Source of the DNA: Theobroma cacao
Lineage: Eukaryota; Streptophyta; Magnoliopsida; Malvales; Malvaceae
Direction: 5' to 3'
NCBI RefSeq assembly: GCF_000208745.1
Contig: NC_030853.1
Location: 29,999,473 to 30,063,472, forward strand
Length of the DNA stretch: 64,000 nt
Shown here: positions 1 through 12,556 of the stretch, in pieces
Layout: every line of letters begins with the position of its first letter
Position numbering within the stretch: position 1 is the stretch's first letter
The notes under the pieces: model-generated
Database searches by the model: none
Told to the model about the DNA's origin: nothing
Seen by the model: the letters and a program-made list of their open reading frames with translations, nothing else
Program-made: the position numbers and the translations under genes

Positions 1-2429
1 CCAACACTGTAAGGAAGCTTCAGAGAGATGTTTCCAAGGTAAAATGTTAATGGGGTTTGACTTTTGGTTCATTGGTTGACTAAAGCTTGTAAATTTTTAT
101 TTTTTTAATACAATTTAGTTATTAAGAGAAAAGGAAATTTGATTGAACAAAAGGAAGTAGAAGAAGAAAGTATTTCGATGTATGTGTAATATGAGCTATA
201 TAGCAGTTGAAATGGTGAGGATATTTTGACATTCATGCAAAACAAAGGGTGCCCATTAAATTTTTATAGCCAATGTGCCCTTCTTAGATGCCTGGTAAGG
301 GAAGGCATAAGCATTTCATGATGATTTGTAATGTTATCATATTGTGGGTTATGTATGTATTTTGTGGTACAAAATGATGAGAATTCTAGAAATTTGAGTG
401 TCCCCTTCATAGATGCCTCTGAACAGGCAAGAGGATGGTGTGGTTTGAGCTAAATGGTCTTTGGGAAAATGGCAAGTAGTGTACAATCGTTTTATTAGAC
501 AACGTAGTCTGAAGTTGTACCGTCTTCCGCATGCACAGTTGGAGGTCTTTAGAAGGACACTTATGCAGTCGCTTCAAGAGGATGAGGAAAGTTCTGTAAG
601 TTGTTTTCCACCGGAGTTCTCTATTGATTATTCCAAGAATTGTTTCTTCTAGGATAATTTGTTGAAGTTTTTGGACTTGCTAACTTTGCTATAGTCAGGG
701 GGTCCTCAGATCATAGCGAAGCCAACACCATCAGGTATGGTTTTATTTTCCCATTGACTGAGTTGAGCTCGTTTGAACTTCATTCATGCAGTGTATCTAT
801 AGTCTAGATTGAATCTTAAATGCATCAATAAAAGGTGCCTTCCTCATAGTTCTTTTTGTGATGCTTAAGGCTTTAAGCTGTTGGTCCGTGCTTAAACATT
901 TTTCCTTTTATTATGATATAACCCTTGGTTTGTTCTGACCTTTTCAGAAGATGATGTTACTTTGCCTTCAAGAACTTCTTCAATGCGTAGCCAGCACTTT
1001 GGTACGGGAAATTCATTAGTGGAGGATCGTGACACAGATGGTAAGTCTTTGTTGGTTTTGGCAGTGTTGCAGAATTTATTCATAAACATGATTATTTCAA
1101 CTTTTGATGTCTTCCACACATTACTGAAGTTCTTCCTGTTCTCTGCTCATGGATGTTTGTTCAAGCATGCGTGGTATCATGTAAAAAATGCAAATGTTTG
1201 CAACTGAGTCAATTCTTTTCCATTTCTTACTCAATATTGTTGTCTATTTTTCTTACTAAGTACCATCATAATAGCAGCCTCAAGACCTGGCATGCCACAT
1301 AGCTTCCTGCTAGCGTCACAAACAAGCTCACCTCGGCTAACTCCTCCAGGTTCTCCACCAAGTTTGTCAGCTTCTGTATCTCCCACAAGAACATCTAAGC
1401 CAGTGTCTCCTAAGAGACATTCAATTTCATTTTCTACCTCAAGAGGCATGTTTGATGATAGGTTGCCAATGTCAAGCTCCGACAGTGGATCACAGACAGG
1501 TTAGCTTTGAAACTTTCTTCTAGGATAATAACTTATTCAGAATCTAATTGCTTGTAGGGCTGGATGTGGTAGTTATGCAATACTAAATGAACTGCTAACA
1601 AAGAACTCTAAATGTCAAACCATCTTGATATAAACATTAACTGAAAGAGAATGTTGAAAAGAGAAGAAAGGAAATGAAAAACAGTCACTGGAGCTATATT
1701 GATGTATATGTGGCTGGGGCACCCCACTATATTAATGTTGCACCTATCATGAAATTTTATTTCCTGATACTGGAAGAGTTTTTAGATTTTATGATAAAAG
1801 AAACAGCTTAACTAATTTTAAGGAAGCAACTATATAGTATTTAATATATGACTTCTTTCTGGATATGTGTCAGGACGCACTCGGGTTGATGGAAAGGAAT
1901 TCTTCCGCCAAGTCAGGTAAATACATCCATAATATGAAAACATATAATTGTGGAAAGATTAAACTGTTATGTACACTGAAATATGCAGAATCTACATATC
2001 TGATCATAGAGCTTATTTTATCAGTTTAAGGAAACGCCCATGTGAATTTGATCAAAATTCCTCACAGTTTGTTGTTGGGTATCGATTTATATCACCAGCC
2101 TTGAAGTTTTAGCTGCACCTGAAGGCATGGCTTATAACAAATTGCCTATCTGACCACCACTTTTGTTTCATCAGGAGCCGTTTGTCTTATGAGCAGTTTG
2201 GTGCCTTCCTGGCCAATGTTAAAGAGCTAAATTCCCACAAGCAAACGAGAGAAGTATGCAACCTGTTTTCCATTTTTTTTTTAAATTTGTTTCTCATTGT
2301 AACATGTTCGTTTCCTTGTTTATCTGAATTATCCAGGAGACTTTAAGAAAGGGAGAAGAGATTTTTGGCCCAGATAACAGAGATCTTTATGCAATATTTG
2401 AGGGTTTAATCAATCGCAATGTCCATTAA
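1..2429 (+). CDS. At4g15545-like protein, 3' part (partial)
   Basis: C-terminal part of a plant gene of unknown function resembling Arabidopsis At4g15545 (family recognised from memory). Exons: 1-38, 539-595, 695-734, 948-1040, 1278-1499, 1874-1916, 2175-2253, 2337-2429, stop TAA 2427-2429; all junctions are GT-AG and keep frame. The fragment opens with a basic, probably coiled-coil stretch (NTVRKLQRDVSK). A Ser/Pro-rich disordered linker follows, with repeated SPxx motifs (LTPPGSPPSLSASVSP, KPVSPKRHSISFS). It ends in a conserved domain (GKEFFRQVRSRLSYEQFGAF ... EEIFGPDNRDLYAIFEGLI). The start lies left of the window. Acceptor 694 was chosen over 698 because only 694 avoids an in-frame stop and gives the expected AKPTPS segment. 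No catalytic motif is seen; a cytoskeletal or scaffold role would be speculation. Confidence 0.85.
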
Positions 2430-3501
2430 ATCAGCTGAGATAAAATTGTACCTAGCTTTTGTGATCTTCGGGTTTTTCCACTTTGTGACTTATATTACAT
2501 TTTTTGGCGTAAAATACCTAATAAAGCCTGTGTTGTGACACCTTCAGAAAAACTCTATATATCTTGTATTGGATGCAACTTTGTGCATGAGGCTGTTTCA
2601 ATGGTGAGAAACATAAAAAAATGCATGTCGAAAGGAACAAGAAACATACTTAAACTTCTTTGATCAGGATACCTGAGGCTTTGGCTGAAATTTCTTGTTC
2701 AATTAAAGGTAGAAATACTTGATCTCTGTTTGTATTTTGCTCTAAGGATCATACTTTCTTGTGACTTGTAGTAAAAGATTTTATCATTGTTAAGGAGTAA
2801 CATTTTAGGCTATGTGGCCCTCACCAAGAAAAAGAGGCTGGGGAAGTGAGGGAAGGAAGAAGCAAAGAAGAAATTTGATTAAACTGGTGAAAAATAATAG
2901 TAATAATTAAACTTGGGCTGAAAGCTTCCACCCTTGCTGGCCCTGACAAGCAGATACGAAGATGAAATGGCTTGGGGTAAAATAATCGCTCCCAGTTTTG
3001 CTTTACTTAGCTGGAAGGAAGGCTTTCTGATGGGGTACTTCTTGTGGGAAATCCAGCTCATCTGGTTTGAATCTGCACTTAAAGTGGCAAATTCCCCTGT
3101 TTTCTCAACATGTCAGGATTGTCTTGTTGAACCAGAAGGATTTTGTTGGTCGAAGGTATAAAAAAAATGGAAGTTTGTTCCACGCGTCAAAGACCCAAAA
3201 TAAGGGAGACATTGCTGTAATGGCTGTTACTTGAAACTTGTAAGAGATCCCGTTACGTGCTTCTGACAAGCCTTCAACATTCCTTAACATATGCTAAATA
3301 TAGGATCAAAATATTCTCTTTTCAATTTATTTTTTATAGATCTCTGCCAAAAAAAGGGAATGGATTAAGAAGGAGGAAATGCCGGATAGCCTACTTTTAG
3401 GCACAAAAATCAGGTGATCTGTCCAAAAAAACAATATGGATATTAGAGAAAGCTCAGAGAATAATGCCAACCCGCTACTTCCAATTTTCATTTTTCTCAT
3501 T

Positions 3502-3537
<36 letters not shown>

Positions 3538-3593
3538 TTGTCATTCCTTAGCTTCTCTTTTGGCTTCTGGTCTTTGGTCACCTCTGAAAAGCC
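2430..3593. other. Intergenic: 3'UTR of At4g15545-like gene and kinase promoter/5'UTR
   Basis: No gene seen. About the first 150-200 bases should be 3'UTR of the upstream gene. The last part is the promoter and 5'UTR of the kinase at 3594 and contains a TC-dinucleotide run at about 3507-3534, typical of plant 5'UTRs and core promoters. Short ORFs here have no family resemblance; one simply translates the TC run. Confidence 0.6.
3507..3534. repeat. TC dinucleotide microsatellite in kinase 5'UTR
   Basis: About 14 TC units, 60 bases upstream of the kinase ATG. Pyrimidine-rich TC patches are common near plant transcription starts. Confidence 0.9.
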
Positions 3594-6436
3594 ATGAGGG
3601 ATGCCAGAGAACCTAATTCTGCTCCTTCATGGTACTTGGCATGCATACTTTTCAGGCTCTTAGCTTTTGAGTCTGGTTTCTTTATGATTTGTTTTCCTGT
3701 TTGCAGCATTGGGTTTTGTTTGTTTAACAATCTTCAAGGATTATTATCACCTAGAATAAGCTTTTGGCTTTCAGGCTTGGAGCCTTCATGTTTCCATCTG
3801 AATTAGAAGTTTCATGCATTTATGCTTCAATGATTTCAATATACCTTTGGCTGTTTTGATTCTCTCAGATTTAATAGATTTTATTTTTCAAAATCACAAT
3901 GCTTAGGAGGGACTAGGATTTCTCTTGTATTCCTAATGCATATGCTATTTGCTTTTTTATGGAGGGAAGCAATAGAAGCTTGTAATTCTCGAGAAGAATT
4001 GGAGTTCAAAATATTAAGTCTGTTCCATGGAATTCCCTACAATTTTGCTGCATTTAATTACCAATTATTGGAACCTATTTCTCGGTTTGTTGTTTCTTTT
4101 TTTCCAGGCTTTGTTCTTTTATCTTCTATTCATCACCTTCATTTGTAACAGATGATGTTTCAATGGCTCTTCTGATCTTCCGGTTCATTATTTCTTCTGA
4201 TAATCCAGATTGCCATTCTGGGTTTTTGCTTGTTTATCATAACTTGTCATATCATCTGTTTTCTTTTTCCCTCTTGTAGTGGTGAATTATCCGTTGACAG
4301 CAATGGTTCCCACAAAACTGCCAGGAAATGGGAGCCTTTTCGTCATATAAGGAGAAGACATCGTGCTGGTTTCTCTGACTCAATATCATCTCTTGGTAAT
4401 AATTAATCATCCATTTCCAAATTCTCTAGACATAGAATAGGAGAATTTTAATGATTTTTTGCTTATGTTTACAATTCTATCATGTTAGACTTGGCATCTT
4501 TAGGCGCCGAAGTAGAGAGAATAGATCAGCCATCTCCAACAGCTGCTCTCGAGGACTGCTCAACAAGTTTAGAATCGATAGAATCAAGAAGTGTGGAATC
4601 TATAGAATCTGCAGAATCTGAGCCAACTTCTTCCAAGGCCAGCACTTCATCAGACTCTGAAAATCATCAGAGTTCAGCTACTTCTGTTCACTGGCGTGGC
4701 TTCTTTCGCTTACTGAAGAAAGGACCTGGAATCCCCTTTCAAACCCTACCTCCTCTAAAGCCTAGGCTCACTAGAAGAAAGAGCAAAAGAGTTAGAGATG
4801 ACATGGTTCCACAACTATCTTCAACTTTGGATGCTGAACTATGCTGTTTCAAATCTACCTGGAAGAACTTCTCGCTCTCAGAGCTTCATGAAGCAACCAA
4901 TAACTTCAGCCATGGTATATTTCCTCCTCCTACTTGATTTTGGGTCAAATTTACACCTGACAAACATTTATGTCGCATCTATTGTTTTTGAGTAGAAAAT
5001 TTGATAGGAGAAGGAGGGTATGCAGAAGTTTACAAAGGGCAGTTGAAAAGTGGAAAGCTTGTTGCAATTAAGCGGCTAACCAGAGGTTCATCAGAAGAGA
5101 TGACCATGGATTTCTTGTCTGAGCTTGGAATTATAGTTCATGTTGACCATCCCAATATCGCTAAATTAATCGGGTATGGGGTTGAAGGAGGGATGCACCT
5201 CGTTCTTCAATTGTCTCCCCATGGAAGCCTGGCATCATTACTCTATGGTTTGTTTCTCCGAAACCTCTTTTAGTTCTGGTATTTCTTCACATGTTCTTAA
5301 TACGCAAAAATTTAGCGGTTCAAATTTGTTGCTATGCACATCCAGGTCCAAAGGAGAAACTGAGTTGGGGCATCAGATTCAAGATTGCTGTAGGGACTGC
5401 TGAAGGCCTCAGCTATCTTCATGAAGGTTGCCAGAGGAGAATCATCCATAAAGATATCAAGGCTTCAAACATACTGCTCACAGAGGACTTTGATGCACAG
5501 GTACATCTTGAAACTCGAACAACTTTGATGAACTGCAGAAGAATGGAGCAGCAGCTATGCAAAACTATAGGTTTTTTCCTATAGAAGTTCCTTGCTTAAG
5601 GTTGAATTTTTCCAAATGTAATCCAGATTTCTGATTTTGGGCTTGCAAAGTGGTTACCTGATCAATGGACTCATCATACCGTCTCTAGAGTGGAAGGCAC
5701 ATTTGGGTTTGTAACTTGAAAACCCCATTTTTGATTTCTGAACCTTAAAAACTCTTTCATTACATAAAGAAATTTCAACAGAATAATTCCTTGTCGTTGA
5801 CAGTTACCTTCCTCCAGAGTTCTTCATGCATGGCATCGTAGATGAAAAAACGGATGTCTATGCTTTCGGGGTACTGCTGCTGGAGCTCATCACTGGCAGG
5901 CAAGCCGTGGATAGTTCACAGCAAAGCCTTGTAATGTGGGTAGGTTTGCTTTACACCACCGTGTCGCACTGTTCTGAGAGTATTCCCATGATTCAACTTC
6001 CTTGAACAAAATTGTTGCAGGCAAAACCATTGATCAAAGAAAACAAGATCGAAGAACTCGTTGATCCAACCCTGGGGGATGCCTATAACGTGGACCAGTT
6101 GAACCGTGTTACTGCAACAGCTTCTATGTGTATACATCAGTCTGCAGTGAATCGACCCCAAATGAGCCAGGCATGTCCGAATCAACAACCCGAAGAATTA
6201 AATATTTGCTGTATCCTGATTGATTCAAAAACTTTGCATTTTGCCTGCAGGTTGTAGACATCCTGAAGGGTGATCTTACCTGCTTGGAGATGCTAAAACA
6301 TCGCGAAAAGTCTATCCTTCAGAGGACTTACTCGGAGGAGATCCATGATGCAGAAGAATACAACTCAACAAAGTACTTGAACGATCTTCGTCAGATGGAG
6401 ATTCTTTTAGGACAGCCCAATGAAGAACTTTGTTAG
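3594..6436 (+). CDS. Receptor-like cytoplasmic Ser/Thr kinase, subfamily RLCK VI
   Basis: Cytosolic protein kinase without ectodomain or membrane span, 512 aa; closest in memory to At5g18910 and the RBK/RRK group, some members of which bind ROP GTPases. Exons: 3594-3631, 4280-4395, 4489-4914, 4996-5247, 5346-5500, 5627-5706, 5804-5939, 6021-6170, 6251-6436. The N-terminal 180 residues are acidic and Ser-rich, then basic (RRKSKR). The kinase domain starts near residue 185: P-loop GEGGYAEV (198-205), ATP lysine in VAIKR (K219), catalytic loop [13 protein letters not shown], activation segment [11 protein letters not shown], then EGTFGYLPPEFF and [15 protein letters not shown]. The catalytic HRD is HKD, so it is formally non-RD. 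The ATG at 3594 gives a 12-codon first exon whose splicing keeps frame. Intron 6171-6250 has a GC donor. P4H lies 0.65 kb downstream. Confidence 0.93.
6171..6250 (+). other. GC-AG intron of the RLCK VI kinase
   Basis: Exon 8 ends ...NRPQMSQ at CAG and is followed by gcatgt; the next exon begins after cctgcag with GTT GTA GAC (VVDIL). No GT donor lies close by that would keep this conserved kinase segment, so a GC donor is the simplest reading. Confidence 0.85.
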
Positions 6437-7094
6437 TCAAACATTGACAAGAGGTTTCCCTAGTCCTTTTCTTTTTTATGTTCATTAGGTGACTTTGAAA
6501 TCTGAATTCTTTCTTCTATGGAAAGCTGTAAATTCTGTGGAGTTGTGGATTTCTTCCAGCTTTTCTTTACAGTCTTGTATTGAGTTCTAGTTTCAGCAAT
6601 GAAGCATCCCCAAAAGTTGAGGGAACAGAACAGTTTGAAGGAGGGAAGTTGTATTCTTGTATACATTTCTTTTTTATTAATTAAAATTTCGAATTTATAA
6701 ATTACAGTTACAATTTCGATATTTTAAAAGATATCAAATCTCGAATTTATAAATTACAAACACGACTATTTTGATGATTTTACGATTTTTTTTATTGAAC
6801 AAGGATAAAAAAAAAGCTGAAAATAAAACAATGCTTATAGGATGGAAGTAATTACTTCTTATTACCACTAATTTGATTTAGATTACAAATTAATTAATAC
6901 TCGTCTAGACTAGCAAAATTTTGAGAAGCGATGATGTTTAAAACGACAACGTTTTGTCTATCCCAGATGGCCAGACATAAAAGAAACGAGCGAAGAATTA
7001 TTGTCAGGAAGTCTCGTTTTCCCAAGAAAACATTGACTTTTCTTTCCTGTAAAATCTCACTCTCTCTTTCTCGCGATCCAAATTCTACGTTACG
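6437..7094. other. Intergenic: kinase 3'UTR and P4H promoter
   Basis: No gene seen. About 200 bases of likely 3'UTR precede AT-rich DNA. A 19-base direct repeat (cgaatttataaattaca core) occurs twice about 50 bases apart at roughly 6687-6760. The last 100 bases are the pyrimidine-rich leader of the P4H gene. Confidence 0.55.
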
Positions 7095-9740
7095 ATGGCT
7101 GCTGCGAGGAGTTTTCCTCTCCAATTCGCCATATCGCTCTCAATCGCTTCAATCTTGTACCAATGTTGTGATTCGTTCTTAACTCCTCCAAGCTCCATCA
7201 TCAATCCTGCTAAAGCCAAACAAGTTTCCTGGAAACCTAGGTCTCTCTCCCTCTATATCTCTCTCGATTTCTTTTGAATTGGCTAGCGAATCTAGTAAAA
7301 TTTTCAATTTTTTGTATTTCCCTTCTTTTGCAGGGCTTTTGTCTATGAAGGCTTCTTAACGGACCTCGAATGCGATCATTTGATCTCTCTCGTAAGTTCA
7401 ATTTACACTTTCGTCAATTCATTTTTAACCTGAATTCATTTAATTTTAGTTTTTATTATTATTGAAGGCGAAATCGGAGCTAAAGAGATCTGCAGTTGCT
7501 GATAATGTTAGTGGAAAGAGCAGGCTTAGCGAAGTCCGTACGAGCTCAGGAATGTTTATATCTAAGGGAAAGGTTCAATCTTTTATCAACTTTGATATTG
7601 CTTCTCAATCGTATTTTTTCTTGTTTAGCCAATTATGGAAAGTGTAATTCTTGGCATTTCAAGCTGTAAGCTTTACCTGACAGCTACCTTTTCTGACATT
7701 GGTAGGACATTAGATATCGAATAGTAGCTATTATGGTAGAGTTTTGCTAAAATGGTAGTCAATTTCGTGCTTTTTATAACTAACATTTAATAGTGCCATA
7801 GATAATTTCATGCTTTTGTATTGTTATAGGCTTGATTCGTAAGCAGATGTTAATGATGGTCTCAGAAGAATTCAATCTGACAAGCTTTTAGCCATAAGTT
7901 TTTGGAAAGAAGCACTCACAACACTGGAACTCATTATGCTTTAAATAAATGTGTGCATTGGATCATTGGATAATTCTGTGAGGAGCATTATGCGTGCTCT
8001 TTTTTCTTTTGCAGGATCCTATTGTTGCTGGTATAGAGGACAAGATTTCAACATGGACATTTCTTCCCAAAGGTTTGTATACTATGGTTCAAAAAGATTG
8101 TTGCTCAAGCTTCTATGTCTCTTGAATCTTGATCTTCGTTTTTACCATATTTTAATTTCGGTGGTCTATTAAGACCACTTTTATTAGTTCCATGTCTAAA
8201 TTACAAATTTCTGTTTTCATGACATTTAAATAAGCTGTGAAGATTGCTTGCACGCCATAGTGATATATCAGGGACTTTTGAAAAGTATCTTCAAGTGATC
8301 AAGATTTAGCTAGATTCTGCTACTGTGATTCTTCCAACCAGTTTGTCTATGTAACCTTATTTAGAAGATAAGGTTCATAATCATGAAATTGACCAATAAG
8401 TATGATGTGGGCACACAAGATGTTAAATGTTTTTCATAGGACAAAAGGCAGTTTATTTTGCACATTTCTGTCTGCAGTTAATTCCTATTTGTCTGTGAAC
8501 TATATATCTAGATTGCTAATTTATGCATCTGGAATGCAACCCTTTTGTTTTATGATCTGTGAATATATCAATATGTATATCATGTTTACGTGATCATCTT
8601 CTGGTCATCATTGTAAAGCTGCATGCTACTTTTTGGCTGGGACGCATAAATCTCATTTGTGATATGATAAGTAGAAAACCAGATATATACATGTTTGAAT
8701 AGAAATTAGCAATTGTAGTTAAATTAAGGAAATGCATATTAACATGATTTTTTTCTGATTTCCAGAAAATGGGGAAGACATACAAGTGTTGAGATATGAG
8801 CATGGACAGAAATATGATCCACACTACGACTACTTTGTCGACAAGGTGAATATTGCCAGGGGTGGACACCGTATAGCAACTGTGCTGATGTATCTTACAG
8901 ATGTGACCAAAGGTGGTGAAACAGTATTCCCCCAAGCAGAGGTTTGTTTAAGTGCCCTTATTTCTATTAGAGCTCTTCTTGTGTTGTTTCATATGCTTGC
9001 AGTCAACTGTTATTTAAGCCACTGTTGTTTTCCAGTGGCTTGAACATTTTGTAAGCTTGATGATTCTGTTTATCCTCAGAAGCTTCTGAGATCAGTTCTT
9101 ATGTACAAGATACATGCTCATGGATGGGCAATGGAATAAGCTTCCCACCTGGCTTCCCTTCTTATAAGTGGGTAATGAGGTGCTGGGTGCGGATGACTGC
9201 AGTTGTTCTCTCTCTCTCTCTCTCTCTCTCAAGTAATGATAATGCATAATGCATTTTTTTCTCATTGAACTTCATCATCAGGAATCTTCACGTCGTAAGA
9301 CTCCTGCAACAGATGATGACCTCTCAGAATGTGCAAAGAAGGGAATTGCAGGTAAGCAACATCGGAAAAGCTTTTCTGAATTGTTCATATAGTTTCGTTT
9401 AGCAATTAATTGATGTTTTGTATATCCACCTTGGAAATATTTAGTGAAACCACGAAGAGGAGATGCCCTTCTCTTCTTCAGTCTCTCCCCAACTGCTATA
9501 CCTGACCCAAGCAGTCTGCATGCTGGGTGCCCAGTGATTGAAGGTGAGAAATGGTCGGCAACAAAGTGGATTCATGTTGATTCTTTTGACAAGAATTTGG
9601 AAGCCGGTGGCAACTGCACAGATTTGAATGAGAGTTGTGAGAGATGGGCTGCTCTTGGTGAGTGCTCGAAGAACCCAGAGTATATGATTGGATCTGCAGC
9701 GCTTCCTGGCTATTGTAGGAGAAGCTGTAAAGTATGTTAG
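7095..9740 (+). CDS. P4H4: Prolyl 4-hydroxylase with C-terminal ShK domain
   Basis: Plant-type prolyl 4-hydroxylase, 302 aa; an ER/Golgi Fe(II)/2-oxoglutarate dioxygenase hydroxylating prolines of cell-wall glycoproteins such as extensins and arabinogalactan proteins. Exons: 7095-7240, 7334-7391, 7468-7572, 8015-8072, 8766-8941, 9282-9351, 9445-9740. The N-terminus carries a hydrophobic signal-anchor (FPLQFAISLSIASILYQ). Iron ligands are visible as HYD in KYDPHYDYF and the distal His in SSLHAGCPV; the 2-oxoglutarate lysine is in EKWSATKWIH. The end is a ShKT module with six cysteines (CTDLNESC ... CRRSCKVC), found in a subset of plant P4Hs. Length is normal. The P4H4 symbol rests on resemblance to and shared neighbourhood with At5g18900 from memory; the exact paralogue is uncertain. 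Confidence 0.93.
9206..9230. repeat. TC microsatellite in P4H intron 5
   Basis: A run of about 12 TC units inside the intron before exon 9282-9351. Confidence 0.85.
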
Positions 9741-12556
9741 TTGTACACCACATGCTTCCATGACAGCATCTGCAGCTGGATTTTCTCTAGTGGTTATTTA
9801 TTAATTTTTTGGTGGATTATTATAAATACACACTCCTCTGTTACGGCTTTCACAAACATAGTCGAATTACATGTATTTTAAACACGCATTTGCCTTTACC
9901 TGTACTGATCAATTACTCTATTTCATCCTCCATTTGTTAATCCAATCGTCTGAAAATGAAACGTATAGATGTAGATAGTTCGAACAGTATTCCTATAAGA
10001 CAACAGGATCTGGTCTTATTAGCTTGGTTAACTTGTTTCTTTAGTAAGATTCTCATTTCTCATACATAGTCTTTGTCAGATAGCTGCAAAGTTTGTCCAT
10101 ATTCTACTTGTGCTTGAAAATGAGGTGACGTTGGCGGTAGGTGGGAAATTGTCTCCAGCCAGACCCATGATGCCATGGAATCTGCAGCTAAAGGAAATGT
10201 TCCCAGATTGATGCCTAGCATGTTAGTGGTCAACCTGTTCTGTGGTGGGTATACGTGATCAATGATCTCATTTAGGTGCCTGAAACTTCTCATTTGAGGC
10301 GAAGTTGAAAATAAGTCGGTAAAAAGAGGTTGAACCAGATGCTCATACACCACTGGCCTTTGTATCCTATTTTGTCCTTTTCAAATTCAATGGTTGGATC
10401 GACAGATTCTTCTATCCAAAATCGTTAATTTTATATTAAAAGTAACGTAACGGTGCGAGTCCATGTATGAATATGGATTGATATATTATATCATAATTGT
10501 TGAAAATATATAATACGTAAAAATAGATAATTCCTTCGAGCTTTCGATTATTAAGTTTGAAACTTCAATTCGAAACCAAAAAGGAGAAAACATTCGGAGA
10601 ATTCAATATTGCAATATTTTCGATGTCGACCAACAACATCAACAACCGGCTTTTCCCCTGATTTAAGCTCAAAGTGCAAGTAATGGGAACGTCCATCATA
10701 AGCACATTGAAAATGTAATCTTCCATGATATGCAAAAGAATAATTAAAAGAGAAGGACATCTCCAATCACCTAAACTGTGTTCCCCTTTCCTCTCTTTTT
10801 TCTTTTTCCAAGCAATAAAATATTAACAACGATAAGGATTCTCCGTTGCACGTTTGTGGTTGCCCATGGAGAAGAATGGCCAAAAGGGTACAGAGGATTT
10901 CTCACCTTAAGCCCATATCTTTTCTCCAGCTGTCCCTTCTTTATTCATCGAAACCAAAAGCCAACTAATTAGAACCAACATTAGCTGTCTGTAAGTCTGC
11001 TTCTTCCCTAGCAAGATTCTTCCGATCTTTTAAAATTTATTATATGCACAACATGTTGAGATCAATGCTTAATGGAGAGGCCTTTAAGTCAAGTGTAATC
11101 ACCAATCCCCTTTTGCCATCTGGCTGATTTCGACGATCAGTGCCACATGGCATGGACTAATTCGTGGAAAATCGACTTCTTCCATTAAAAATATAGGACT
11201 AATCAATATAACGCATCAGTAAATATAAACACGAAAATAATTCAAAAATAAAATTTTTAGGATGCGATGAATAAACAATGCTATCTTGGAAAAAGTTTGT
11301 TCTAAACTTTTTTAAAGGGAGAGAAGGAGAAGGAGAACATTGCCTAAGAAAGACTACATGAAGGGCTTGGTGCTTCCCATATGTTTACGTTATTATGATG
11401 CTAACAGTATGAAAATGAAGGACATAACATAGCAGTCAAACCCAAGCATTTCCAGCTTGTGATGACAGGACCTGTTCCCTGATAGCTCCATTTTTGGAGG
11501 GACTGATGGGATTATACAAACTTTTCTCACTTTCTCTGCAGGACCATTTCTTTCTCTTCTCTCTATTTAAACGGTGATGTTGCAATCAGGTTACCTAAAG
11601 ACCCATTTCTGCACTTAATTGGAGCTTCTACAAATTTGCTACACATGATCAAAGAGTTTTTAAACTCTACAAATCCATTTGTAAAATTTAAAAATCCCAT
11701 TATCTGATAATGCACATGCCATTGTAGTCAATAGTTTCATCTTGAATTACTTTACAAATGGTTTATCTTGGAAAGGATTCTTTCTATTGTTCATTAATAC
11801 AAATTTTACTGATTATTTTTATAATAAAAAAAATTATGCATTCATTATTAAATCCAATGATTGGGTACATTTTACTTTTTCATATATATTCATATATATA
11901 AACAAAAATCTTGGGCACTGAAGTCATTTGCACGTCAACACCATGTGTGAAGTTTCAACGTAGACCAATAGTTCAAGCCAACATGAAAAACAAAAGAGAA
12001 AAAGGATTTAAAGATAAAATTTTTTCATATAAAATATTGTTAAAGCAATTAAATGAATAAAATTTGTAGAGAGAGAAAGAGGAGGAGGCAAAGGAGAAGA
12101 GTGGGGGAAGGGGGGGTGCTTTTAAAATGCCTATAAATAATGCCAAAGAAGGAGAGAAAGTGCATGTAAGGGAAGGAGAGGGGCTATGATTCTGTAAGAA
12201 AACACTGAGAACACAAGCATTGAAGAACAAATCCAGAGAAATAGAAGGATAGACTTTTATAGACTGTAGAAGTAGTAGCAGCACTAGCACTCCTAGACAA
12301 ATAACTTAAGAAAAGTAAGGGAAGAGTTTTTTTGGAGTTTTGTTCCCGGCACATTAAATTCATCAAATCCCTTTCAAAGGTTTGTGAAAGCATTTATACC
12401 CTTTTGTTTTTTTGATTGTGCCTATAATTCCATTCCAACGAAAGATCTAAAATTTAAGCCACAAACTTTCAGCTTTATTGGGTCATAGAGCTTTTGTTAG
12501 TGGGAAGTTGTTTTGTGCCTGTGTGCAGAGAGAGGAACAAAACAAAGGCAAAGAGC
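9741..12556. other. Intergenic: P4H 3'UTR, unassigned DNA, AHP promoter/5'UTR
   Basis: 2.8 kb without a supported gene. A 97-codon open frame on the minus strand (10060-10353) looks mildly protein-like but matches no family I know (see findings). The right end is the AHP1 promoter: a GA-rich patch, a TATA box at 12131-12140 and a leader of about 400 bases. Confidence 0.55.
12131..12140 (+). promoter_or_regulatory. TATA box of the AHP1-like gene
   Basis: ctataaataa in a purine-rich promoter about 425 bases upstream of the ATG at 12557. This implies transcription start near 12165 and a long leader. Inferred from motif and position only. Confidence 0.5.

Noticed and set aside
698..734. Acceptor at 698 for the third visible exon of the left-edge gene
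   Set aside because: It gives an in-frame stop (GGG GTC CTC AGA TCA TAG); acceptor 694 keeps the frame and the expected protein.
3327..3581. 84-codon minus-strand frame rich in Arg-Glu
   Set aside because: It only translates the TC microsatellite in the kinase leader.
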